A program made the translations under genes and the position numbers. Below the pieces are notes generated by a model. That model was not told the origin of the DNA and searched no databases. It was given only the letters and a program-made list of their open reading frames with translations. A stretch of 64,000 nt of DNA from Acetobacter sp. UBA5411 (GTDB taxonomy: Bacteria > Pseudomonadota > Alphaproteobacteria > Acetobacterales > Acetobacteraceae), in assembly GCF_002409645.1 (NCBI RefSeq), contig NZ_DHNR01000001.1:1-64000 (forward strand). Reading direction: 5' to 3'. Numbering within the stretch: the first letter of the stretch is position 1; every line of letters starts with the position of its first letter. This document shows positions 25,681 to 34,718 of the stretch, one piece after another.

Positions 25681-26430
25681 TCAATGGTGGGACTCACAGG
25701 TTTCCGGTGGAGGTTTCTGCCACATGGTGATCTCGGCCTGACATTTTCCTGCCTTGTCAGGGTCTCCCGGTATGACGTCAGAAAAGCAGTGCGGATATTG
25801 TTTATGTGCCTGCTCGATCCAACCAGCTGAGAATGCCGCAGTTGCGACTGTAAAGCCCTGTAGAATTGTACAAAATCTTGCAAACCAGAAAAGAACTCGA
25901 ATATGATTCTGGTATCTGCATGCGCAATCGAGAGTCAGGGCGGTTATTTTTGCCTGAACTTCTGTTTTTGTCATATCGGGTTGTGGTTTGTTGTTCTTTA
26001 TTTTCTTCCACATTTTTTGAAGTGATTTGATTGGGTATTGAATATTTATCTGGTTGACCGTGTCAGCGGTAATAAATATTTTTGCGACTTCAAATCCGAA
26101 AAATATGATGAAAGATGTATTGAATGCCCATGAGAAGGGCACAAATCCATTTATGTTTTTTGCAATTGAATAGAATGGTGGAAACAGTGTTGACGGGGCT
26201 GTCGTGTAAAATAGTGTACCCATACCCGCGACAAGAATGCCAGAAGTGATGAGTTCAGGCGTTTTCAGGTTATTGGTCAGGATACTTCTGTTTGTTTCGG
26301 GGAGGGACTGTATGTAATCGTCAGTCAGAGCGCATGCTTCAGGATAGTCGTCCCGACAGTCATTGAGTGTGTTAGTAAGGCTGTTTGCAATAGAGTTGAG
26401 TGATTTTTTTCTTTTCATGGTTTTTATCAT
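25681..26430 (-). CDS. AT-rich orphan membrane protein
   Basis: I do not recognise this 249-residue protein. It has three likely membrane stretches (about residues 59-90, 96-120 and 183-205), a basic N-terminus, a Lys/Asn-rich cytoplasmic-type loop (MWKKIKNNKPQPDM) and several cysteines towards the C-terminus (CRYQ, HCFSD, GKCQAEI, ETCESHH). Its DNA is clearly AT-richer than the genes on both sides and its codon choice differs, pointing to recent acquisition. Start could be 26430 or 26418. A real gene is likely, since the frame is long for this composition, but the function is unknown. Confidence 0.6.
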   Translation of the reverse strand: MIKTMKRKKSLNSIANSLTNTLNDCRDDYPEACALTDDYIQSLPETNRSILTNNLKTPELITSGILVAGMGTLFYTTAPSTLFPPFYSIAKNINGFVPFSWAFNTSFIIFFGFEVAKIFITADTVNQINIQYPIKSLQKMWKKIKNNKPQPDMTKTEVQAKITALTLDCACRYQNHIRVLFWFARFCTILQGFTVATAAFSAGWIEQAHKQYPHCFSDVIPGDPDKAGKCQAEITMWQKPPPETCESHH

Positions 26431-26551
26431 TCTTGTTTAATGTTTCAGGATTAATATTGTTGCGATCACTATAGATCAACAATTTTGTGAATATAGTGAG
26501 GCAGGAAGGCGGGCCTCCCCATAATCGCCCTTGCTATGCTATTCTGCCCTC

Positions 26552-29500
26552 ATGCCACACGCCGATTTCGTCCATCTCCGCGTTCATTCTGCCTATTCCC
26601 TCAGTCAGGGTGCCATCCGCATCCCTGAACTGGTTGCGTTGGCCCGAGGCATGGAGATGCCCGCAGTCGCCATTACCGACACAGGCAATCTTTTCGGTGG
26701 GCTGGAATTTTCGCAATACTGTGCGGGGAAGGGGGTTCAGCCGATCATTGGTTGTCAGATCGGCCTGCCGCCGCGTGATGATCGGCCGGGTGCGCCTTCC
26801 GAGCCGATCGTATTGCTTGCGCGTGATGAGGAAGGGCTGGCGAATCTCCAGTTCCTGTCCTCCGCAGGGTTTCTTGAAGGCGACACGGCGGACCCCACCG
26901 TTACGCTCGATATGTTGTGTGAGCGCAGTAAGGGGCTTTTCCTGCTGACAGGCGGCACGCGCGGTCCGCTCTATCAGATGCTGGCGGAAGGACAGCAGGA
27001 GCAGGCGGAAGCATGGCTGGCTCAGTTGCATGAGGGATTTGGCGAGAATCTCGTTGTGGAGCTCAATCGGTTCGGTCTCCCGATAGAGGAAGCCGTTGAG
27101 CCCGGGGTGCTGGCGCTTGCTGACCGGATGCGTCTGCCGATTGTGGCGACCAATGAGTGCTTTTTCCCTCAGCCGAAGATGCATGAGGCGCATGATGCAT
27201 TGATCTGCATCGCGCAGGGGCGGACGATGGCGGAAAAAGACCGCTGGAAAGTCTCGCCAGAGTGTTGGTTCAAGCCGCCCGCCGACATGCGCAAGCTGTT
27301 TGCCGATCTGCCGGACGCCTGTGACAACACGCTGGCGATTGCAAAAAGCTGTGCCATCAAGGTCGAAACTCGCAAGCCACTGTTGCCAATCTGTCCGAAG
27401 GTGCGCGAGGGCCAGACTGAAGACGAAACCGTTCGCGCCATGGCACGAGAGGGGCTGGAGCTTCGTCTCGCTGCTATCAGCGCTGATGAGAAAACGCGTG
27501 AGGTTTACAAGGAACGGCTTGAGTTTGAGCTCGACATCATCTCCCGTATGGGATTTCCGGGCTACTTCCTGATCGTTGCTGACTTCATCCAGTGGGCGAA
27601 AGCCCATGATATTCCGGTGGGGCCGGGGCGTGGTTCCGGCGCAGGCTCGCTGGTGGCCTATGCCCTTACCATCACCGACATCGACCCGCTTCCGTTCAAC
27701 CTGCTGTTCGAGCGCTTCCTGAATCCGGAACGTGTCTCGATGCCTGACTTCGATATCGACTTCTGTCAGGACCGCCGCGATGAAGTGATCTCCTACGTCC
27801 GTCGTGAATATGGCGGCGATCGCGTGGCGCAGATCATCACGTTCGGAAAATTGCAGGCCCGCGCTGCGGTTCGTGACGTCGGCCGTGTGCTTGGCCTCCC
27901 TTACGGCATGGTCAACCGTGTCGCCGAGTTGATCCCCAACAATCCCGCCAAGCCCACTACCCTGAAGGACGCCATCGCCGGCGAGCCAAAACTTCAGGAA
28001 ATGCGTGATACGGACGAGGCTTTGCGTCGTCTGATGGAAATCGGGCAGCAGCTGGAAGGGCTCTACCGTCACGCCTCGACTCATGCCGCCGGCGTGGTGA
28101 TCGGTGATCGTAAACTTGTCGATCTTGTCCCGCTCTATCGCGATCCGAAGAGCGACATGCTCGTCACGCAGTTCAACATGAAATATGTTGAACAGGCGGG
28201 ACTGGTGAAGTTCGACTTCCTCGGTTTGACCACGCTGACTATCCTCCAGCGCGGCGTGCGGTTCTTGAAAGGACTCGGCATCGAGGTCGATCTTGCGAAA
28301 ATCCCGCTCGACGACAAGCTGACTTACGAAATGCTGTCACGCGGCGATACCGCTGGCGTGTTCCAGTTCGAAGGCGCGGGCATGAGGGACGTCCTCAAAC
28401 AGATGCGCCCGACCCGACTGGAAGACCTGATTGCAGCCGTGGCGCTCTATCGTCCGGGCCCAATGGCCAACATCCCCGATTACTGTCGGCGCAAACACGG
28501 CGAGGCATGGGAACCGCCGCATGAGGAAATCCGTGACATCCTGGAAGAGACCTATGGCATCATGGTCTATCAGGAACAGGTCATGCAGATCGCCCAGAAG
28601 ATGGCGGGTTACAGCCTCGGTGCCGCTGACCTTCTGCGTCGTGCAATGGGTAAAAAGATCCGCGCCGAAATGGACAAGCAGCGCGAGATCTTCACCGAAG
28701 GCGCGACGGGTCGCGGTATCCCGAAAGACAAGGCCGTCGAAGTCTTCGACCTTATGGCGAAGTTCGCTGACTACGGCTTCAATAAATCCCATGCCGCCGC
28801 CTACGCTCTGGTGTCGTATCAGACGGCGTGGATGAAGGCGAACTATCCGGTGTCGTTTCTCGCCGCGTGTATGTCGCTGGCGCGGGAACGCACGGAAAAA
28901 CTGGCGGCTTTGCGTCAGGAAGCGGAGCGTCTCGGCATCCGCGTGTTACCGCCCGACATCAACAAATCCGATGCCGACTTCAAGGTTGAGAAGCAGGAGG
29001 ACGGCACACTCGCCATTCGTTATGCACTGGCGGCGGTGAAGAAGGTTGGTTTTGTCGCCATGCAGGGTTTGATGGAAGCGCGTGGCGGCAAGCCGTTCCG
29101 TGACCTCGCGGATTTTGCTGCCCGCGTTGACCCGAAGAACCTGAACAAGATGCAGCTCGAGAACCTCGCGCGCGCTGGGGCTTTCGACTCAATGGAGCCA
29201 AATCGGGCGCGCGTGTTCAGCGCCATCGAAATGATCCTCAAGCGCGCTCATGCCCGCGTGCAGGAGATGAATAGTGGGCAGGGGGGGCTGTTTGGCGGTC
29301 CTGCCGAGCCGGAACCCTTGCATCTCTCAAAGGAGCAGGACTGGCCCGAGTTTGAGAAGCTGTCGTACGAAGCGGATGCGATCGGCTTTCATATGACCGG
29401 CCATCCGCTCGATTCCTATAAACCGGTCATGCGGCGGCTGGGTGTGGTTCCCATGTCCCAACTGCTGCCAACGGCAGAGGGTGGCATCATGCGGGTCAAG

Positions 29501-29971
29501 ATTGCGGGGTGTGTTGTGGACCGCAAGGAGCGTCCAACTCGGAGTGGCAGCAAGATGGCCTGGTTGCGGCTTTCAGACGCAACCGGAAGTTGTGAAGTGA
29601 CACTGTTCTCAGAGGTGCTTGGGCGAGTCAGGGACATTCTGGTGGCTGGTCGCGCCGTACTTGTGACGGCTGATCTGAAACTGGAAGGGGAGGCGATGCG
29701 CATTACAGCCTCCGATCTTGTGGAACTGGAGGATGTGGCCTCCCAGACCGGTGGAGAAATGCGAATCTGGCTTGAGGATGCTGATGCCGTCAGTGATATT
29801 CAGGCGGTCCTGTCCCGACAGCAGGGTGGTAAAGGCAAGGTCATTCTACTGCCGCGTATTTCAGACACGCAGGAACTCGAGGTGCGTCTGCGCACCGGTT
29901 ACCGGCTGAGCCCGGTTGTCGGGCAGGCGCTGAAGATGATTTCTGGTATTACGGCAATCGAGATAAGGTGA
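26552..29971 (+). CDS. dnaE: DNA polymerase III subunit alpha
   Basis: The 1139-residue replicative polymerase begins with the PHP domain (FVHLRVHSAYSLSQGAI, AITDTGNLFGGLEF). It then has the polymerase core with the catalytic aspartates in PDFDIDFCQDRR and GPGRGSGAGSLVAYAL, the palm/fingers region YRPGPMANIPDYCRRKHGE, a tandem HhH segment and an OB fold (MRVKIAGCVVDRKERPTRSGSKMAW). The length is that of DnaE1 rather than the mutagenesis DnaE2. I use ATG 26552 (PHADFVHL) as start; an in-frame start at 26531 would add seven residues. It replicates both chromosomal strands. Confidence 0.96.
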   Translation: MPHADFVHLRVHSAYSLSQGAIRIPELVALARGMEMPAVAITDTGNLFGGLEFSQYCAGKGVQPIIGCQIGLPPRDDRPGAPSEPIVLLARDEEGLANLQFLSSAGFLEGDTADPTVTLDMLCERSKGLFLLTGGTRGPLYQMLAEGQQEQAEAWLAQLHEGFGENLVVELNRFGLPIEEAVEPGVLALADRMRLPIVATNECFFPQPKMHEAHDALICIAQGRTMAEKDRWKVSPECWFKPPADMRKLFADLPDACDNTLAIAKSCAIKVETRKPLLPICPKVREGQTEDETVRAMAREGLELRLAAISADEKTREVYKERLEFELDIISRMGFPGYFLIVADFIQWAKAHDIPVGPGRGSGAGSLVAYALTITDIDPLPFNLLFERFLNPERVSMPDFDIDFCQDRRDEVISYVRREYGGDRVAQIITFGKLQARAAVRDVGRVLGLPYGMVNRVAELIPNNPAKPTTLKDAIAGEPKLQEMRDTDEALRRLMEIGQQLEGLYRHASTHAAGVVIGDRKLVDLVPLYRDPKSDMLVTQFNMKYVEQAGLVKFDFLGLTTLTILQRGVRFLKGLGIEVDLAKIPLDDKLTYEMLSRGDTAGVFQFEGAGMRDVLKQMRPTRLEDLIAAVALYRPGPMANIPDYCRRKHGEAWEPPHEEIRDILEETYGIMVYQEQVMQIAQKMAGYSLGAADLLRRAMGKKIRAEMDKQREIFTEGATGRGIPKDKAVEVFDLMAKFADYGFNKSHAAAYALVSYQTAWMKANYPVSFLAACMSLARERTEKLAALRQEAERLGIRVLPPDINKSDADFKVEKQEDGTLAIRYALAAVKKVGFVAMQGLMEARGGKPFRDLADFAARVDPKNLNKMQLENLARAGAFDSMEPNRARVFSAIEMILKRAHARVQEMNSGQGGLFGGPAEPEPLHLSKEQDWPEFEKLSYEADAIGFHMTGHPLDSYKPVMRRLGVVPMSQLLPTAEGGIMRVKIAGCVVDRKERPTRSGSKMAWLRLSDATGSCEVTLFSEVLGRVRDILVAGRAVLVTADLKLEGEAMRITASDLVELEDVASQTGGEMRIWLEDADAVSDIQAVLSRQQGGKGKVILLPRISDTQELEVRLRTGYRLSPVVGQALKMISGITAIEIR

Positions 29972-30051
29972 TACAACTTTTGGTTGCATTATTGTCTATA
30001 AAATGACACAGGTTGAATCCTGAATAACTAGACTGTCCTCGGAGAAGCAGG

Positions 30052-30333
30052 ATGGATATCTCGACAACAGCTACTGCCACTATGCAGAATCCCATTGTGT
30101 CTTCAATGAATGACGATGCGCGCAATGGTTCGTCAGCAAATAAAACCACGACTGCCGCCACAACAGCGGCGAGGCTGAACGCCCTGCCGGTGATTAACCC
30201 GGCATCCCATATCGACCCGGCGCTCGGTATTGTGGTGGTCGAAACCTATAATACGACTGGAGAGGTGGTTGATCAGTATCCGACCAGCCACATGATGCAG
30301 CAGTATTCACTCTACGGTTTGTCCCAGAGCTGA
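30052..30333 (+). CDS. Small FlaG-like conserved protein
   Basis: The 93-residue protein has a low-complexity Thr/Ala N-terminal half and a conserved-looking C-terminal half: HIDPALGIVVVETYNTTGEV then YPTSHMMQQYSLYG. The pattern 'ALGIVV-E---G-V---P' recalls FlaG-related small proteins seen in other Rhodospirillales, but there are no flagellar genes here, so this is only a resemblance. A ribosome site (GGAGAAGCAGG) precedes the ATG. It stands alone between dnaE and the Rieske gene. Confidence 0.6.
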   Translation: MDISTTATATMQNPIVSSMNDDARNGSSANKTTTAATTAARLNALPVINPASHIDPALGIVVVETYNTTGEVVDQYPTSHMMQQYSLYGLSQS

Positions 30334-30541
30334 TTGATCTTGCTTCCAGCGCGGCAGGATATTGATTGATATCAAGGCCGAAACACAATCCGGTTGTGCT
30401 GGTATGCAGATCGACGGCTTGTATTCGTTGTGAGGGAGGTTGATCCTTTCACGCTGTCATTGCACGTTGCCAAAAAGAGTGAATTGGTATTGCCGCACTT
30501 TGGATCGGCAGTCGTGCGGGTGAGGCGGGAGAATACAGGAC

Positions 30542-31687
30542 ATGTTGACACAGCAGGAAAGCCGGGAAAATCAGGCGGCTGAGGTGCAGGGTGACGCGGA
30601 GCAGAAAACTCCGACAGTCACAAGTGAGCTTTACCACCGCACCGGTCCCGATCTGCGTCGTGTCGGCCTCAACCCTGATTTCTGGTATCCGGTGGCTTGG
30701 TCCAAAAAGGTCAAGCCCGGCAAGGCGTTTGCAACACGCTTCGCTGGTGATCCGATTGTAATCGTCCGTCCTGACGATGGCTCTCCCATCTATGCGCTTG
30801 AGGATCGTTGCGCCCATCGGCAGGTCCCCCTCAGCAAGGGAACAGTAGATGGGGACGTCGTTCGCTGCTGTTATCATGGCTGGTCATTTGACCGGAAAGG
30901 CTCCTGTGTCACGGTGCCTTATCTTAACAAGCCGGGCGTTGGTCGGGGCGTAAAGACGTATCCCTGTCAGGAACGTAGCGGTCTGATCTTTATTTTCCCC
31001 GGTGATCCTGAACTGGCGAAGACTGTTCCGGTCCCGGTTCCGTGTCAGGCTGACAATCCTGAATTTAAGACGCGGCACTTCGATCCACTGGTGAACTGCC
31101 ATTACTCCTTCATGCATGAGAATCTGATGGATATGAATCATCAGTTCCTGCACCGGAAACAGATGGGGCAGATCACGGCTCGCTTCATGGGGCAGAGCAA
31201 AGGCGAGAACTTTGTTGAGGCCAGCTACAGCTTCGCTCGGAAGGGCGGCGATCAGCCGCTGGCCGAACGCCTCATCTTCGGCAAGCATGACAAGACCATT
31301 GATGTCAAAGACCAGCCGGTCGATGAAATCGTCACTATTCGCACGACCTATCCTTATCAGACGTTGCAGATCAGGGATAAAGATGGCGACCTCGTCATGG
31401 ATCTCTGGGTGGCCTACGTGCCGCTCGGCAAGGACGAGACGGTAACGCAGAGCTATGGTCTGCTCTCGGTCAAACGTCCGAAATGGAAGTTCCTGCTCGA
31501 TCTGGCATGGCCGGTACTGGGCATCTTCACCAACCGAATCTTCATGGAAGACAAGGAGATTGTGGAGATGGAGCAGCAGGCCTGGAAAGAACTCGGCGGC
31601 GACCACAATGTGGAAGTCTTCCCGGTCGTGCGCAATCTGAGAGAGCTGCTGATCCGCTCTGGCGTCCCGCTGCAGGCAGAAAGCTGA
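30542..31687 (+). CDS. Rieske non-heme iron oxygenase, alpha-type
   Basis: The 381-residue protein has a Rieske 2Fe-2S domain (CAH at the first half-site and CCYHGW at the second) and a mononuclear iron site in ENLMDMNHQFLH (D-x2-H-x4-H) typical of ring-hydroxylating or demethylating oxygenases such as VanA, PaO and related enzymes. It would insert oxygen into or demethylate an organic substrate using electrons from a separate reductase. No reductase or ferredoxin gene is adjacent. It lies between a FlaG-like protein and rpsB, which gives no substrate clue. The C-terminal region has a hydrophobic stretch (FLLDLAWPVLGIFTNRIF) that may touch the membrane. Confidence 0.85.
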   Translation: MLTQQESRENQAAEVQGDAEQKTPTVTSELYHRTGPDLRRVGLNPDFWYPVAWSKKVKPGKAFATRFAGDPIVIVRPDDGSPIYALEDRCAHRQVPLSKGTVDGDVVRCCYHGWSFDRKGSCVTVPYLNKPGVGRGVKTYPCQERSGLIFIFPGDPELAKTVPVPVPCQADNPEFKTRHFDPLVNCHYSFMHENLMDMNHQFLHRKQMGQITARFMGQSKGENFVEASYSFARKGGDQPLAERLIFGKHDKTIDVKDQPVDEIVTIRTTYPYQTLQIRDKDGDLVMDLWVAYVPLGKDETVTQSYGLLSVKRPKWKFLLDLAWPVLGIFTNRIFMEDKEIVEMEQQAWKELGGDHNVEVFPVVRNLRELLIRSGVPLQAES

Positions 31688-31770
31688 GACTGGAATCAGG
31701 TTTCTGCGCTGGATTATTCGCTGGTCGGGCGCTGCACTATCATAGTGGCGGTTTTCCGTCCGATTGGGCA

Positions 31771-31819
31771 GAAGGTGACCGTTCCATTGCGGTCTGACCT
31801 TCAGGGTTGCTTTTTTCGC
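31771..31819 (+). promoter_or_regulatory. Hairpin with T6 tract in the rpsB leader
   Basis: GAAGGT-G-ACCG can pair with CGGT-CTG-ACCTTC, and a TTTTTT run follows about nine bases later, well before the rpsB start. It may end the Rieske transcript or act as a leader structure for rpsB. Imperfect stem and displaced T run make this tentative. Confidence 0.35.
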
Positions 31820-31949
31820 AGAAAATGGTCATACCGCGCCTGCCTGTGTCCAGTGACACGGGACTTCACACGCAGCGTCCGCACTGGTGTCCGTTCTTTC
31901 GGATTTGGTGCGCTGCGGAGGAACAACCGGAACGCAAGGATTCTGAATC

Positions 31950-32750
31950 ATGGCGATGCCTGATTTCACACTGCGTCAGCTTCTTGAGGCTGGCGTCCAC
32001 TTTGGTCACCACACCCGCCGCTGGAACCCGCGCATGGCGCCGTACCTGTTCGGTGTGCGTAACCAGGTTCACATCATTGACCTGCAGCAGACAGTTGTTC
32101 TGCTTGACCGCGCCCTGAAGGTCATCCGTGATACAGTCGCAAGCGGTGGTCGTGTTCTGTTCGTCGGCACCAAGCGCGCAGCATCCGATCAGGTTGCTGA
32201 AGCTGCTCAGCGTTGCGGCCAGTACTACGTCAACCATCGTTGGCTCGGCGGCATGCTGACCAACTGGAAGACCATCACGGGCTCCATCAAGCGTCTGCGC
32301 CACATCGAAGACATGCTGGGCGGTGAGACGCAGGGTCTGACGAAAAAGGAAATCCTCGACATCACCCGCGACAAGGACAAGCTTGAGCGCTCCCTCGGTG
32401 GTATCAAGGAAATGGGTGGCCTGCCTGACATCCTGTTCGTCATCGACACGACGAAAGAGAAGCTGGCAATCGAAGAAGCCAACAAGCTTGGCATTCCGGT
32501 TGTCGCCATTCTCGACAGCAACTCGAACCCAGAGGGCGTGACCTACCCGATCCCGGGTAACGATGACGCCATCCGTGCGATCGAGCTGTATTGCAACCTC
32601 GTTTCCAGCGCTGTTCTCGACGGTATCTCCGCCGAGATGACCGCTTCGGGTCGTGACTTTGGCGCAGCTGAAGAGCTGCCTGTTGCCGAGGCTGTCGCTG
32701 TTGAGGAAACAGCTGAAGCTCCGGCTGCGGCCCCTGCTGAAGCAGGTTGA
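31950..32750 (+). CDS. rpsB: 30S ribosomal protein S2
   Basis: The 266-residue protein is a full S2: FTLRQLLEAGVHFGHHTRRWNPRM at the N-terminus, RWLGGMLTNWKTI, PDILFVIDTTKEKLAIEEANKLGIPV, then an Ala/Glu-rich C-terminal tail of about 30 residues common in alphaproteobacteria. It binds late to the 30S head-body junction and recruits S1. It is the first gene of rpsB-tsf, the standard pairing. Codon bias is strong. The leader carries a possible hairpin. Confidence 0.97.
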   Translation: MAMPDFTLRQLLEAGVHFGHHTRRWNPRMAPYLFGVRNQVHIIDLQQTVVLLDRALKVIRDTVASGGRVLFVGTKRAASDQVAEAAQRCGQYYVNHRWLGGMLTNWKTITGSIKRLRHIEDMLGGETQGLTKKEILDITRDKDKLERSLGGIKEMGGLPDILFVIDTTKEKLAIEEANKLGIPVVAILDSNSNPEGVTYPIPGNDDAIRAIELYCNLVSSAVLDGISAEMTASGRDFGAAEELPVAEAVAVEETAEAPAAAPAEAG

Positions 32751-32757
32751 TTGAAGG

Positions 32758-32834
32758 GCGGGAGTTCGTGGAGCATATCCACAGACTCCGCCACTGAAAG
32801 ATTGCAAGCACGTCCCGCAGGGTGACGTGCTTGC
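32758..32834 (+). promoter_or_regulatory. Tandem hairpins between rpsB and tsf
   Basis: Two inverted repeats fill the 106-base gap. The first is 32758-32793 (GGCGGGAGT with ACTCCGCC, plus GTGG with CCAC). The second is 32804-32834 (GCAAGCACGT with ACGTGCTTGC, perfect 10-base arms). There is no T tract after either. They probably adjust the ratio of tsf to rpsB mRNA by attenuation or by blocking exonucleases. Confidence 0.55.
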
Positions 32835-32856
32835 TGCTATTGTGGAGATATGAATC

Positions 32857-33762
32857 ATGGCGGAAATCACTGCTGCCCTCGTGAAGGAACTGCGCGAGAA
32901 GACCGGTGCAGGCATGATGGACTGCAAAAAGGCGCTCAAGGAAGCTGCCGGTGAGATCGAAGGCGCCATTGACTGGCTGCGCACGAAGGGCCTCGCCGCT
33001 GCTGCGAAGAAGTCCGGCCGCGTAACCGCTGAAGGTCTGATCGGCGTTGTTTCCGAAGGCAAGCGCGCTGCGATGGTTGAGGTGAATGCCGAGACCGACT
33101 TCGTTGCCCGTAACGAAGCATTCCAGGGTTTTGTCGAGGAAGTAGCCAAGGCTGCTCTGACGGCTGGCGAAGACCTTGAGAAGATCAAGAATGCTACGGT
33201 TGCATCCGGTCGCACGGTTGCTGACGAGCTGACGCACCTCATCGCCACGATCGGTGAGAACATGTCGATCCGTCGCGCACGCGTTCTGGAAGTGCCGTCG
33301 GGCGTTGTCGCTACCTACATCCACGGCGCCCTGAAGCCGGGCCTTGGCAAGATTGGCGTTCTGGCTGCTATCGAGGCACCGTCCGAGAGCGACGCCATCA
33401 TGGCTCTGGGTCGTCAGGTTGGCATGCACGTCGCAGCGACCCGTCCGGCTGCTCTTGATGTGAGCAGCATTGATCCGGAAGCTGTCGAGCGTGAGCGCGC
33501 CGTGCTGAAGGAGCAGGCTCTGGCCTCCGGTAAGCCGGAAGCGATTGTCGAGAAAATGATCGATGGCCGTATCCGCAAGTTCTACGAAGAAGTCGTTCTT
33601 CTTGAGCAGGTCTGGGTGCATGACGGCGAGAGCCGCGTGAAGGACGTTCTCTCCAAGGCCGGTGTGAAGCTGGTCGGGTTTGATCGTTATCAGCTCGGTG
33701 AAGGCATCGAGAAAGAAGAGAATGACTTCGCTGCTGAAGTGGCCAAGGCTGCTGGCAGCTAA
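32857..33762 (+). CDS. tsf: Elongation factor Ts
   Basis: The 301-residue nucleotide-exchange factor for EF-Tu begins with the UBA-like domain (LVKELREKTGAGMMDCKKAL, the family signature), then DWLRTKGLAAAAKKSGR. The core has MVEVNAETDFVARNEAF (the TDFV motif that contacts EF-Tu) and the C-terminal module is also present. The length is normal. It follows rpsB after tandem hairpins and is followed by recO after 18 bases. Confidence 0.97.
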   Translation: MAEITAALVKELREKTGAGMMDCKKALKEAAGEIEGAIDWLRTKGLAAAAKKSGRVTAEGLIGVVSEGKRAAMVEVNAETDFVARNEAFQGFVEEVAKAALTAGEDLEKIKNATVASGRTVADELTHLIATIGENMSIRRARVLEVPSGVVATYIHGALKPGLGKIGVLAAIEAPSESDAIMALGRQVGMHVAATRPAALDVSSIDPEAVERERAVLKEQALASGKPEAIVEKMIDGRIRKFYEEVVLLEQVWVHDGESRVKDVLSKAGVKLVGFDRYQLGEGIEKEENDFAAEVAKAAGS

Positions 33763-33780
33763 GATCAGGTCGTTCTGATT

Positions 33781-34551
33781 ATGAATGGGGGCGGGGCATC
33801 TCTTGAATGGGAAGCACCCGCCCTTGTTTTATCTGTTGCTCCCTTTGGGGAGGCTGATGCGCTTGTGCATCTTTTTTCACCGGCTCAGGGCGTATCGCAC
33901 GGGCTGGTCAAAGGCGGCCTTGGTCGCCGGAATGCTGCGACGTGGCAGAATGGCAATCTCGTGCAGGCCCAGTGGCGGACGCGTATTCCGGGGCAGCTCG
34001 GGACAGTCACGGGAGAAATGGCCGGCCCTAATGCTGCCCGTGCGCTGTCATCGCGCTCCAGCCTTGCCTGCCTGACTTCTCTTTGTGCTGTTGCAGACAG
34101 CGCGCTGGCGGAAGGCGAGCCTTATCCCGGTCTGTGTCAGGACAGCGCTCAGGTATTGGCGATGCTCGGCACGCAGGATGTTGATGCTGAAATCTCAACG
34201 CTCATCCGGTGGGAGACGATCCTGCTGCGGGATCTCGGTTTCGCGCTGGACCTGTCCTGTTGCGCCGTTACAGGACAGACGGACGACCTGATTTACGTTT
34301 CTCCCCGTACCGGACGTGCCGTGTCTCAGGAGGGGGCTGGAAAATGGGCTTCACGCCTTTTGCCGTTGCCGCGTTTTCTGCTTGATGATTCGGATTTTGG
34401 TACGCCAGAGGACTGGCGGGATGGCCTGCGTCTGACAGGGCATTTTCTGTCGCGTGACGTTTTTGGACCTCTTCACCGTCCTTTGCCCGCAGCACGAATC
34501 AGACTGGCGGATATTGTGCAGTCTTTTGTGACGGGGCCGGAAGGGGACTGA
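33781..34551 (+). CDS. recO: DNA repair protein RecO
   Basis: The 256-residue protein has the RecO OB-fold N-terminus (LEWEAPALVLSVAPFGEADALVHLFSPAQGV), a central helical region, and the Cys-containing module LDLSCCAVTGQTDDLIYVSPRTGRAVS that in other RecO proteins binds zinc or its remnant. It loads RecA with RecFR and anneals single strands. It is close to tsf (18 bases) and probably shares its transcript. Length and architecture are typical of alphaproteobacterial RecO. Confidence 0.92.
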   Translation: MNGGGASLEWEAPALVLSVAPFGEADALVHLFSPAQGVSHGLVKGGLGRRNAATWQNGNLVQAQWRTRIPGQLGTVTGEMAGPNAARALSSRSSLACLTSLCAVADSALAEGEPYPGLCQDSAQVLAMLGTQDVDAEISTLIRWETILLRDLGFALDLSCCAVTGQTDDLIYVSPRTGRAVSQEGAGKWASRLLPLPRFLLDDSDFGTPEDWRDGLRLTGHFLSRDVFGPLHRPLPAARIRLADIVQSFVTGPEGD

Positions 34552-34718
34552 TCTCAATCGCGGTCTATCGCTTCAATGGAAGCGCATGGTTTCAAAGACG
34601 AATCTTTGATTGAGTATGGGGAGGGACCTCTTAAGTCCCTTTCAATCATGATGTCAGATGGGGCGGACAGGCACAGTCAGGTTTTACCGTGTAAAAATAA
34701 CCCGGAAGAAATTGAATA

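Noticed and set aside
26534..28084. A 516-codon frame on the minus strand inside dnaE
   Set aside because: Shadow of dnaE codon structure: His/Arg/Gln-rich, no motif, no ribosome site.
31866..33621. Long minus-strand frames across rpsB and tsf
   Set aside because: rpsB and tsf are certain; antisense frames are by-products of their biased codon use.
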